DNA of 64,000 bases from Methylobacterium sp. J-026. Its GTDB lineage: Bacteria > Pseudomonadota > Alphaproteobacteria > Rhizobiales > Beijerinckiaceae. A model generated the notes under the pieces. That model made no database searches and was not told where the DNA came from. It saw nothing but the letters and a program-made list of their open reading frames with translations. Each line of letters begins with the position of its first letter. Within the stretch, counting starts at the first letter, position 1. Both the position numbers and the translations under genes were made by a program. Below, one piece after another: positions 20,244 through 27,800 of the stretch. The stretch is from positions 28,715 to 92,714 of the forward strand of contig NZ_JAKSYC010000351.1 in NCBI RefSeq assembly GCF_022829585.1. The letters are read 5' to 3'.

Positions 20244-21173
20244 TCAGTTCAGCACGACCACCTTGCTGCCGACATTCACGCGGCTGAACAGGTCGATCGC
20301 GTCCTGATTGATCATCCGGATGCAGCCCGACGAGACGCTCTTGCCGATCGAGAACGGCTCCAGGGTGCCGTGGATCCGGAACAGCGTGTCCTTGTTGCCC
20401 TGCCAGAGGTACATGGCCCGCGCGCCCAGCGGATTGCGCAGGCCGCCGGCGACGCCGAGGCCGCTCTGGAGCTTGTCGACCTCGCTCGCCAGTTTCGGGC
20501 TGCGGGCGATCATCTCCTTCGGTGGGTACCAATCCGGCCAGGCCTGCTTGGAATTGACGGTCGCGTTGCCGGACCACGCGAAACCCTGCTTGCCCACCCC
20601 GACCCCGTAGCGGCGCGCCCGGCCGTTCTCCTGGACCAGCGTCAGCTGGTGGGCGCGCGGGTCGACGATGATCGTCCCGGGCTCGTAGGGGCCGTGATAG
20701 GCGATCTCCTGGCGCAGGAAGGCCGGGTTCATTTTCTTGTAGTTGAACGGCTGAACCGGATACACGTCGTCCGTGACCGGCCCGTAGGCCTTCGCGTAAT
20801 CGATCGGTTCGTTGTCGGGCGCCCGAAGCACGGCCCTGGCCTTGGCGGCCTCGAGCGGCGAGAGCCCTTCGGCCGGCGGCACGGCGCCGGGACGGGCCGG
20901 GACGGTGGGATTCACGTCGAGGCTCGCGGCGGGCGGTGCGGCCGGAGTCGCGGGCGCAGGACGAACGATGTCGGCCCGCCCGGTATAGGGCAGGTAGCGC
21001 CCGTTGCGCCGCACGTAGAGCGCACCGTTCTGATCCTGATAGAGCTGCCCGTCGTCACCGAATCCATCGATGCCGGACTCGCCGACAGGGCCGCGGCCCT
21101 GGGCATGAGCGGTCGTGGCGAACGCGATGACGGCGAGGCCGGCCAGGAGCAGGCGGCGGATCGGGGCGGACAT
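20244..21173 (-). CDS. L,D-transpeptidase (YkuD domain), exported
   Basis: A 309-residue envelope protein that would form 3-3 peptidoglycan crosslinks or attach proteins to peptidoglycan. The signal peptide is clear (MSAPIRRLLLAGLAVIAFAT, cleavage after AHAQ near residue 25). A Pro/Ala-rich linker follows, then the YkuD catalytic domain in the C-terminal half with the RIHGT histidine and the active Cys284 in SSGCIRM. The frame stays open far upstream, but the ATG at 21173 has the signal peptide and a GGGAAA site. Confidence 0.93.
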   Translation of the reverse strand: MSAPIRRLLLAGLAVIAFATTAHAQGRGPVGESGIDGFGDDGQLYQDQNGALYVRRNGRYLPYTGRADIVRPAPATPAAPPAASLDVNPTVPARPGAVPPAEGLSPLEAAKARAVLRAPDNEPIDYAKAYGPVTDDVYPVQPFNYKKMNPAFLRQEIAYHGPYEPGTIIVDPRAHQLTLVQENGRARRYGVGVGKQGFAWSGNATVNSKQAWPDWYPPKEMIARSPKLASEVDKLQSGLGVAGGLRNPLGARAMYLWQGNKDTLFRIHGTLEPFSIGKSVSSGCIRMINQDAIDLFSRVNVGSKVVVLN

Positions 21174-21709
21174 GCGATGATTTCCCTGGAAGGCGACGCC
21201 GGCTGTCGAGGCGGCGCGCGATCGAGCAGACCCGTACGAATATGGGGTCCCGCCCAGTCCGTGACTTAGCAAATATCCCGCGCGGCCGCCAAGTTGAACC
21301 GGCGGGCACGAACGTCCTGGAGGACATCGGGACCCTTTCTGCGCCGCGGTGTTGCCGTTGTGCCTCAACGGTTCCCGCGGTCCCCGATGAAGAGACTGGT
21401 TCGGCGCAGTTCCGGACGGCACAAGACGCGCGCTCGTCTCTGCCGCTCCGCCGCCCGTTTGCTCGGCACGCCTGCCTTGAACGGCGGCATCGGTGATCCG
21501 GGACCGGAGCCCGACCGGGATAGTCGGCCGAGCGATCAGCGGCGGCAACGCGGGCGGCGGCCGGTCTGGCACGCTTGCTGCTTTGCCGAGAAGGCCGCGC
21601 GTGCCGCGGCAGCGGAGCAACGGCGCTCCAAACAGCGGACGGTGTGAGTCCGGATCCCCCGGCATGAGCGGCCGCGTGACGGTTCGCCCACTTGAGACGA
21701 GCACCAGAT
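21174..21709. other. 536-bp gap between the L,D-transpeptidase and NarK-like genes
   Basis: A divergent intergenic region that must contain both promoters. I see no credible gene, no long inverted repeat and no insertion-element ends. Several chance frames cross it without protein-like composition. Confidence 0.5.
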
Positions 21710-22960
21710 ATGGCCAGCTTCAAGACGGTGATGAAGTCGGGGCACCCCCCGACGCTGTTCGCCGCGTTTCTCTACTTCGATTTCTGCTTCGCCATCTGGG
21801 TCCTGAACGGCGCCATGGGCCCGTTCATCACCGAGACCTTCAAGCTCTCGCCGGCCCAGACCGGCTTCATGATCTCGCTCCCGATCCTCGCCGGGGCGCT
21901 GATGCGGTTCCCGCTGGGGGTGCTCGCCCAGTATATCGGCCGGAAGAACGCCGCGATCACCGAGATGAGCGTGATCATCCTGGCGATGGCCTACGGCTAC
22001 TTCGCGGTCTCGTCCTACAGCGACGTGCTCGCCATGGGCGTGCTGCTCGGCATCGCCGGCGCGTCCTTCGGCGTGGCGCTGTCGCTGGGTTCGGGCTGGT
22101 TCCCGCCCGAGCATAAGGGGCTCGCCATGGGCATCGCCGGCGCCGGCAATTCCGGGACCGTGCTGGCCGTGCTGTTCGCCCCGCCGCTGGCGCAGGCCTA
22201 TGGCTGGCAGACGACCTACGCCTTCGCGGGCGTGGTGATGCTGATCCCCCTGGCGGTCATGATCGTTCTGGCCAAGGAGCCGCCGGACAACGCGCATCAA
22301 TCGTTCAAGGAGCACATCTCCTGCCTATTCACCAAGGACGGCTGGGCGTTCTCGCTGATCTACGTGATCACCTTCGGCGGCTTCGTCGGCCTGTCGAACT
22401 TCCTGCCGACCTTCTTCTACGAGCAGTTCGCCGTCACGAAGGTCGAGGCCGGGCGGCTGACCATGCTGGCCGCCTTCATGGGCTCGGGCATCCGGATCGT
22501 CGGCGGCTATTTCGCCGACCGGATGGGCGGGATCGCGGTTCTCTCGGTGGTCCTGCTCGCGGCGATCGCCACCTTCCTGTCGCTCACTGCGACGCCGTCG
22601 CTCGCGCTCACCACGCTCCTGTTCATGCTGTGCTTCGCGGCGCTCGGCGCCGGCAACGGCGCGCTGTTCCAGCTTGTGCCGCTGCGCTGGCCCAGCAACA
22701 CCGCTGTCGCGGGCTCGATGATCGGCGAGGTCGGGGCCCTCGGCGGCGCGATCCTGCCGAACGTCATGGGGCTGTCGAAGCAATATACCGGCTCGTTCTC
22801 CATTGGCTTCATCGGCTACGCCGCCTTCACCGCGATCGTGCTCGGCTGCCTCGCGCTCTGGCAGCGCAAATGGGTCGGCCGCTGGGTCGGGCCGCGGGGC
22901 AAGGCGCTGGGCGGCGACGCCGATGCGCAGACGGGTGCGCTGAGGCCCGCCACCGCCTGA
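21710..22960 (+). CDS. NarK/NasA-type MFS nitrate/nitrite transporter
   Basis: A 416-residue major facilitator protein with about twelve hydrophobic segments. The opening (PPTLFAAFLYFDFCFAIWVL, MGPFITETFKLSPAQTGFM) and the Gly-rich segment GIAGAGNSGTVLAVLFAPPL are typical of NarK/NasA nitrate and nitrite porters. No nitrate or nitrite reductase gene lies within the window, so it is an orphan here. The ATG at 21710 begins the conserved part; only a weak GAG-type ribosome binding site precedes it. The hairpin at 22983-23019 probably ends its transcript. Confidence 0.88.
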   Translation: MASFKTVMKSGHPPTLFAAFLYFDFCFAIWVLNGAMGPFITETFKLSPAQTGFMISLPILAGALMRFPLGVLAQYIGRKNAAITEMSVIILAMAYGYFAVSSYSDVLAMGVLLGIAGASFGVALSLGSGWFPPEHKGLAMGIAGAGNSGTVLAVLFAPPLAQAYGWQTTYAFAGVVMLIPLAVMIVLAKEPPDNAHQSFKEHISCLFTKDGWAFSLIYVITFGGFVGLSNFLPTFFYEQFAVTKVEAGRLTMLAAFMGSGIRIVGGYFADRMGGIAVLSVVLLAAIATFLSLTATPSLALTTLLFMLCFAALGAGNGALFQLVPLRWPSNTAVAGSMIGEVGALGGAILPNVMGLSKQYTGSFSIGFIGYAAFTAIVLGCLALWQRKWVGRWVGPRGKALGGDADAQTGALRPATA

Positions 22961-22982
22961 CGCTGCCGGAGCAACATCGCTG

Positions 22983-23019
22983 GCGCATCATCCCGGACAT
23001 GGGACCCGGGATGATGCGC
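22983..23019 (+). terminator. Strong hairpin after the NarK-like gene
   Basis: A perfect 14-bp stem (GCGCATCATCCCGG / CCGGGATGATGCGC) with a 9-nt loop, 22 bp after the stop codon and followed by TTTCGC. It is the most stable hairpin I found in the window. It works as a terminator candidate but may also be a dispersed palindromic repeat of the genome. Confidence 0.65.
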
Positions 23020-23188
23020 TTTCGCCGTCAGCGCCCGATCGAGATTTTCCGAGAGCCGGCGCCTCTCCCTCAGGCCGATGCCGCGTGGCCCTCCTTGGGC
23101 GGCAACACCGCCGTTTCTGCGCAACTGTGGAGATTGGCTCGCTCAGAGGATGTTTCGGCGTTGCCTTCCCCGGCGTAACGCGTTTGAA

Positions 23189-23198
23189 TAATGCATTA
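23189..23198. promoter_or_regulatory. Palindrome upstream of the MFS/CoA-transferase operon
   Basis: The perfect 10-bp palindrome TAATGCATTA, 75 bp before the start of the MFS gene and in an AT-richer patch. It is a candidate regulator-binding site; no regulator gene is adjacent. Confidence 0.35.
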
Positions 23199-23273
23199 CG
23201 AGAGAGCGTCCGGCCCTGCGGCCAAGGCGCCGGGCGACCGCGAGACGCGGCGCCATCTGTGGAGGGACGGTCG

Positions 23274-24566
23274 ATGTCGAAGCGCATCAGCGCCACGAAC
23301 GGCGTGCTCGGCTTGCTGTGCGTGATGTATTTCATCACCTACCTGGACCGGGTGAACATCGCGACCGCCGGCGCCGAGATCATGCGCGATTTCGGCATGT
23401 CGAAGACCGATTTCGGCTTTATCCTCTCGGCCTTCGCGTATCCCTACGCGATCTTCCAGGTGATCGGCGGTTCGGTCGGCGACAAGTTCGGCGCCCGGCG
23501 CACGTTGCTGGCCTGCGGTGTCATCTGGGCGGTGGCCACCATCCTGACCGGCCTCGTCGGCGGTGTCCTCAGCCTGTTCCTGGCGCGGGTGCTTCTGGGC
23601 TTCGGTGAGGGCGCGACCTTCCCGACCGCCACACGCGCCATGCAGAATTGGACGGCGCCCGGCCGGCGCGGCTTCGCGCAGGGGATCACTCACGCCTTCA
23701 GCCGCCTCGGCAACGCGGTGGCGCCCCCGATCGTCGCCTTCCTGATCTATCACTTCGGTTGGCGGACGAGCTTCGTGATCCTCGGCGCCGCCAGCTTCAT
23801 CTGGGTGGCGATCTGGTACCTCTATTTCCGCGACGATCCCTCGGACCATCCCGCGATCACCCGCGCGGAACTCGACACGCTGCCCCCGCCCCGCAAGGTC
23901 GGCGCCAAGCAATCCGTGCCCTGGGGCGCCCTGACCCGGCGCATGCTGCCGGTGACGGTCACGTATTTCTGCTACGGCTGGACCCTGTGGCTATTCCTCG
24001 GCTGGCTGCCGAGCTTCTTCAAGGAGAATTACAGCCTCGACCTGAAGAACTCGGCCCTGTTCGCCTCGGGCGTGTTCTTCGCCGGCGTCATCGGCGATAC
24101 GGTCGGCGGCGTGATGAGCGACTGGATCCTGCACCGTACCGGCAAGGTGAAGCTCGCCCGGCTGTCGGTGATCGTGGTCGGCTTCCTCGGCGCCGCCGCG
24201 AGCCTCGCGGGCGTGTTCCTCACCCGGGACCTTACCCTGGTCGCCCTGCTCCTGTCCTCGGGCTTCTTCTTCGCCGAACTCGTGATCGGGCCGATCTGGT
24301 CGGTACCCATGGACATCGCGCCGAAATATGCCGGCACGGCGAGCGGCCTCATGAACACCGGCTCGGCCGTGGCGGCGATCGTCTCGCCGATCGTCTTCGG
24401 CCTCATCGTCGATCTGACGGGGAGTTGGACCCTGCCGTTCATCGGTTCGATCGGCCTGTGCCTGCTCGGCGCCGGTCTCGCCTTCACGATGCATCCCGAG
24501 CGGGAATTCGCCGAGCCCGCCACCGGGCCGGTCGCGCCCGTAGCGACCGTGACGGCCGCGGAGTAG
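23274..24566 (+). CDS. MFS transporter, anion:cation symporter family (organic acid type)
   Basis: A 430-residue twelve-segment transporter. The opening LLCVMYFITYLDRVNIATAG and the loop motif GDKFGARRTL (about residues 68-77) mark the ACS family, which carries sugar acids, aromatic acids and dicarboxylates. The ATG at 23274 follows GGAGGG. Only 6 bp separate it from the CoA-transferase gene, so it probably imports the acid that the next two enzymes activate and convert. The substrate cannot be read from the sequence. Confidence 0.9.
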   Translation: MSKRISATNGVLGLLCVMYFITYLDRVNIATAGAEIMRDFGMSKTDFGFILSAFAYPYAIFQVIGGSVGDKFGARRTLLACGVIWAVATILTGLVGGVLSLFLARVLLGFGEGATFPTATRAMQNWTAPGRRGFAQGITHAFSRLGNAVAPPIVAFLIYHFGWRTSFVILGAASFIWVAIWYLYFRDDPSDHPAITRAELDTLPPPRKVGAKQSVPWGALTRRMLPVTVTYFCYGWTLWLFLGWLPSFFKENYSLDLKNSALFASGVFFAGVIGDTVGGVMSDWILHRTGKVKLARLSVIVVGFLGAAASLAGVFLTRDLTLVALLLSSGFFFAELVIGPIWSVPMDIAPKYAGTASGLMNTGSAVAAIVSPIVFGLIVDLTGSWTLPFIGSIGLCLLGAGLAFTMHPEREFAEPATGPVAPVATVTAAE

Positions 24567-24572
24567 GATCCG

Positions 24573-25793
24573 ATGATGGCGCCTGATGGACGGTCCGGCC
24601 CGCTCGCCGGCATGCGGGTCATCGAACTCGCGCATATCATGGCCGGCCCGGTCTGCGGGCTGATGCTCGCCGACATGGGCGCGGAGGTGATCAAGGTCGA
24701 GAAGATGGACGGCGACGATACCCGCCGCACCGTCCCGCCCGCCCTGGAGGGCGAGAGCGCCGCCTACATGATGATGAACCGCGGCAAGCGCGGGATCAGC
24801 CTGGACCTGAAGGACCCGGACGGGGTGGCTGTCCTGCGCCGCCTGCTCGGGGGTGCGGACGCGCTGATCGAGAACTATCGCGGCGGCACCATGGAGCGCC
24901 TCGGCCTCGGCTACGAGACCCTGCGGCAGGACTTTCCGGCGCTCGTCTACTGCTCGCTCTCGGGCTTCGGCCGCACGGGACCCTACGCCGACCGCGCCGG
25001 GTTCGATCTCGTCGCCCAGGGCATGAGCGGGCTGATGTCGGTGACCGGGGAGGGCCCGGGCCGGCCGCCGATGAAGTGCGGGCCGCCGGTGACCGACATC
25101 ACCGCCGGGATCCTGGCCGCGATGGGCGTGCTCGCGGCCTACGTCAACCGGCTCCGGACCGGGCAGGGGCAGGCGGTCGATACCTCGCTGTTCGAGGCCG
25201 GGATCACCCATACCTACTGGCAGTCGGCCATCGCCATGGCCACCGGGATCGCCCCCGGGCCGATGGGCTCGGCCCATCCCCTGAACGCGCCCTACGAGGC
25301 CTTCGAGACCGCGGATGGCTGGATCACCATCGGGGCGGCCAACCAGACCAACTGGCTGCGCCTCCTCAAGGCGATCGGCGCCGAGTCCCTGGCCGAGGAT
25401 CCGCGCTTCGCCCTCAACCGGGACCGGATGGCGAACCGCCACGACCTCGCCGCCACGCTCGCGCCGATATTTTCCGCGGAAACCTCGGAGGTCTGGCTGG
25501 CACGCCTGGAGGCCGGCGGCGTCCCGGCCGGTCCGGTGCTCGACGTCAACGCCATGCACCGGGATCCGCAGACGCTGGCCCGCGCCATGGTGGTCGAGGT
25601 CGATCACCCGCGGGTCGGGCGTATGAAGACGCTGGGCCTGCCGGTGAAGTTTTCGGAGACCCCTGGCCGAGTCCACGGCCCGGCGCCGTTGCTCGGCGAG
25701 CATTCCCGGGCGATCCTGGCGGAGGCCGGTTATACCGCCTCCGAGATCGACGGCCTGATCGACCGGGGCGTGGTTCGCGAGACCGTGGCTTGA
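24573..25793 (+). CDS. Class III CoA-transferase (CaiB/BaiF family)
   Basis: A 406-residue family III CoA-transferase that moves CoA between carboxylic acids. The opening LAGMRVIELAHIMAGPVCGLMLADMGAEVIKVE is diagnostic. The central segment PPVTDITAGILAAMGVLAAY offers Asp175 as the likely catalytic aspartate that forms the acyl-enzyme anhydride. The segment ENYRGGTMERLGLGYE is also standard. It sits between an organic acid transporter and a crotonase-fold gene, suggesting a transport, activation and conversion route for one short acid. Acceptor and donor are unknown. ATG codons at 24573 and 24576 are both possible starts. Confidence 0.92.
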   Translation: MMAPDGRSGPLAGMRVIELAHIMAGPVCGLMLADMGAEVIKVEKMDGDDTRRTVPPALEGESAAYMMMNRGKRGISLDLKDPDGVAVLRRLLGGADALIENYRGGTMERLGLGYETLRQDFPALVYCSLSGFGRTGPYADRAGFDLVAQGMSGLMSVTGEGPGRPPMKCGPPVTDITAGILAAMGVLAAYVNRLRTGQGQAVDTSLFEAGITHTYWQSAIAMATGIAPGPMGSAHPLNAPYEAFETADGWITIGAANQTNWLRLLKAIGAESLAEDPRFALNRDRMANRHDLAATLAPIFSAETSEVWLARLEAGGVPAGPVLDVNAMHRDPQTLARAMVVEVDHPRVGRMKTLGLPVKFSETPGRVHGPAPLLGEHSRAILAEAGYTASEIDGLIDRGVVRETVA

Positions 25794-25816
25794 GCCGGCG
25801 ACCCGGAGGATCAGCG

Positions 25817-26629
25817 ATGAATGCCACGCCCGCCACCGACGAGCTTCTGTTCACCACGGACGAGGCCGGCATCGCCCGGATCGTGCTGAACCGGCCCCAG
25901 GCCCGCAACGCGATGACCTTCGCGATGTACCAGGGCCTGATCACCTGCTGCGAAGCGATCTCCGCGGACCCGGCCGTCAAGGCGCTGATCATCACCGGCG
26001 CCGGCGACAAGGCCTTCGCGGCCGGCACCGACATCGCCCAGTTCCGCAGCTTCACCATCGCCGAGGACGCGCTGGGCTACGAGCGGTTCATGGACCGGGT
26101 GCTCGGCACCCTGGAGCGCCTGCGCGTGCCGACCATCGCGGCGATCGCCGGGGCCTGCACCGGGGGAGGGGCCGCCATCGCGGCGGCCTGCGACCTGCGG
26201 ATCGCCACCCGGGACGCCCGCTTCGGCTTCCCGATCGCCCGGACGCTGGGCAATTGCCTCAGCCTGGGCAACCTCAAGCGGCTCTCCGGGCTGATCGGAC
26301 CGGCCCGGGTCAAGGACATCATCTTCACCGCCCGCCTCGTCGGGGCCGAGGAGGCCCTGGCTATCGGCCTCGTGGGCGAGGTGGTCGACGACCGCACGGC
26401 GCTCACCGAGCGGGTCGATACCCTGGCGCAGCTGCTGGCCGGGCACGCGCCGCTGACCATGCAGGCCACCAAGGAGGGGCTGCGCCGGCTCGCCGAGGAG
26501 GAACCCGCCGCCGACGGGGCGCCGCATCCGGGCGATGACCTGATCCTGATGTGCTACATGAGCCAGGATTTCCGCGAGGGCATGGAGGCCTTTCTCGGCA
26601 AGCGCTCCCCGGCCTGGACCGGGCGCTGA
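25817..26629 (+). CDS. Crotonase-fold protein (enoyl-CoA hydratase/isomerase family) without the usual catalytic glutamates
   Basis: A 270-residue crotonase. It has the oxyanion-hole regions (DKAFAAGTDIAQF, and GACTGGGAAIAAACDLRIA). In true enoyl-CoA hydratases two glutamates 20 residues apart (E144 and E164 of the rat enzyme) activate water; the matching positions here are Ala120 and Ile140. Simple hydration is therefore unlikely, and a decarboxylase, isomerase or hydrolase reaction on a CoA ester is more plausible. GGAGG precedes the ATG at 25817, and the gene closes the MFS, CoA-transferase, crotonase operon. The frame is open upstream only as a shadow of the CoA-transferase gene. Confidence 0.9.
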   Translation: MNATPATDELLFTTDEAGIARIVLNRPQARNAMTFAMYQGLITCCEAISADPAVKALIITGAGDKAFAAGTDIAQFRSFTIAEDALGYERFMDRVLGTLERLRVPTIAAIAGACTGGGAAIAAACDLRIATRDARFGFPIARTLGNCLSLGNLKRLSGLIGPARVKDIIFTARLVGAEEALAIGLVGEVVDDRTALTERVDTLAQLLAGHAPLTMQATKEGLRRLAEEEPAADGAPHPGDDLILMCYMSQDFREGMEAFLGKRSPAWTGR

Positions 26630-26715
26630 GCATGGCGCCGCCGCCACCAATAAGTTGAAGGTGGCGCGGCGTGAGGCTAAGTTAGAGAGGCGCACCGAGA
26701 AGCGGCCCTTTGGCG

Positions 26716-26946
26716 ATGGCGGTCTCCACGTTCCCCCGTGCCCGATCGACCAAGACTGGCGAGCGCAAGACCGCCGGGCGGAAGCACGTGCCGGAGGCTG
26801 TCATGCGGGCCGAGACCGCACGCCGGGATTTCGAGCGCATTGCCGGTCTGATCGCTGCCGCCGGGCCGCTGGCGCCGGGCACCGAAGCCATGAGCGACCT
26901 TGAGATGCTTGAGGTGGCCACCGCGCTCGCAACCGCCAGGACGTGA
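26716..26946 (+). CDS. Small protein upstream of the PIN gene, possible antitoxin
   Basis: A 76-residue protein. The N-terminal half is rich in Lys, Arg and Thr, and a C-terminal helical part is rich in Ala and Glu (FERIAGLIAAAGPLAPGTEA). Its stop codon overlaps the GTG start of the PIN-domain gene, the arrangement typical of antitoxin/toxin pairs. I recognise no known antitoxin fold, so the role is inferred from position. A TTG two codons upstream (26710) is also in frame. Confidence 0.6.
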   Translation: MAVSTFPRARSTKTGERKTAGRKHVPEAVMRAETARRDFERIAGLIAAAGPLAPGTEAMSDLEMLEVATALATART

Positions 26947-27578
26947 CGGCAGGCGCCGGTTCTGCCGCCGGCGGTCGAGAACCGCGGCGCGCGGTTCTGC
27001 GTGTCTGCCTGGATGTGAATGTCTGGATCGCCTACCTGCTGGCTCTCCAACAAGGCCGCGTCGGCACGGTGCCTATGCGCCTCGTCGCGATGGTTCAGGC
27101 CGGCGCCGCAGGGACCATCCCACTTCAACTGATGGTGTCGCAGGAAATGCTCGGCACCCTGGAACACGTATTGAAGCGGCTCGGATTGCCGGACCACCTT
27201 GCCGAAGGGTTTCCCCAGGCGATCGACGGACTGATGCGGGTCGGCCCGGAGACGCTCGATCCGGCCTTGCTCACGGCCGGGCGCGATCAACTCGCCATGA
27301 GGGATCGCGAGGATGCGGGCGTGCTGGCCTTCTGCATGGTTGATCGCGTGGATCTTTTGGTCACCGATAATCTGGCGGACTTTCTGACAAAGGATTCCGA
27401 ACGCCGTGAGACGCAGCTTGTCACCCGGACGAATGGGATCACCCGCCAGCTCTTCGTCCTGCTCCACGAGCGGGTCGATGGGGTTTCGCTTGCCGTGGCT
27501 CACCCGATCGATGCTGTCGCGTGGCTCGCCGCCGACTTTTGGCCAGATCTGGCCTCTCTGCGGCAACGCTATCCTTGA
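26943..27578 (+). CDS. PIN-domain protein, putative ribonuclease toxin
   Basis: A 211-residue protein with the PIN nuclease pattern: a first Asp in VCLDVNVWIAYLLA (about residue 24), a helix with Ser/Glu (SQEMLGTLEHVLKRLGL), and a late acidic segment (REDAGVLAFCMVDRVDLLVTDNLADF) with the metal-binding aspartates. It resembles the PIN_3/COG1569 type more than compact VapC, and it is longer than VapC (about 130 residues). It starts at a GTG overlapping the stop of the small upstream gene. An intact toxin-antitoxin module is the likely reading. Two hairpins follow it. Confidence 0.75.
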   Translation: MTAGAGSAAGGREPRRAVLRVCLDVNVWIAYLLALQQGRVGTVPMRLVAMVQAGAAGTIPLQLMVSQEMLGTLEHVLKRLGLPDHLAEGFPQAIDGLMRVGPETLDPALLTAGRDQLAMRDREDAGVLAFCMVDRVDLLVTDNLADFLTKDSERRETQLVTRTNGITRQLFVLLHERVDGVSLAVAHPIDAVAWLAADFWPDLASLRQRYP

Positions 27579-27609
27579 CCATCCGCTCTGGCCGATCGCC
27601 GCGATGGAT

Positions 27610-27642
27610 CGGCTTTGCGGCCCGGATGTCACCGCAAAGCCG
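27610..27642. terminator. Hairpin between convergent PIN and dctM genes (first of two)
   Basis: A perfect 11-bp stem (CGGCTTTGCGG / CCGCAAAGCCG) with an 11-nt loop, 31 bp after the PIN gene stop. With the next hairpin it forms a double structure that probably separates the two convergent transcripts. Confidence 0.6.
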
Positions 27643-27645
27643 CGT

Positions 27646-27664
27646 CACGTCGCGACACGACGTG
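27646..27664. terminator. Second hairpin between convergent PIN and dctM genes
   Basis: A perfect 7-bp stem (CACGTCG / CGACGTG) with a 5-nt loop, 3 bp after the first hairpin. Together they suit a bidirectional terminator. Confidence 0.45.
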
Positions 27665-27800
27665 TGACCCTCACAAGTCGCCGATCACCCATACCGCTGC
27701 TGGTCATCGACCCAAACGGCCGCGGCCATGAGGCCGCCCGCGATCCGCAGCATCAAGGCCGCCGCGGATCGTGTGGGTCTGCCCTCGGACGGCCGTCGCG

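Larger units (their letters stand above)
22961..23273. other. 313-bp gap between the NarK-like gene and the MFS/CoA-transferase operon
   Basis: Holds the strong hairpin at 22983-23019 and a 10-bp palindrome at 23189-23198 in the presumed promoter region of the next operon. Otherwise nothing recognisable. Confidence 0.55.
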
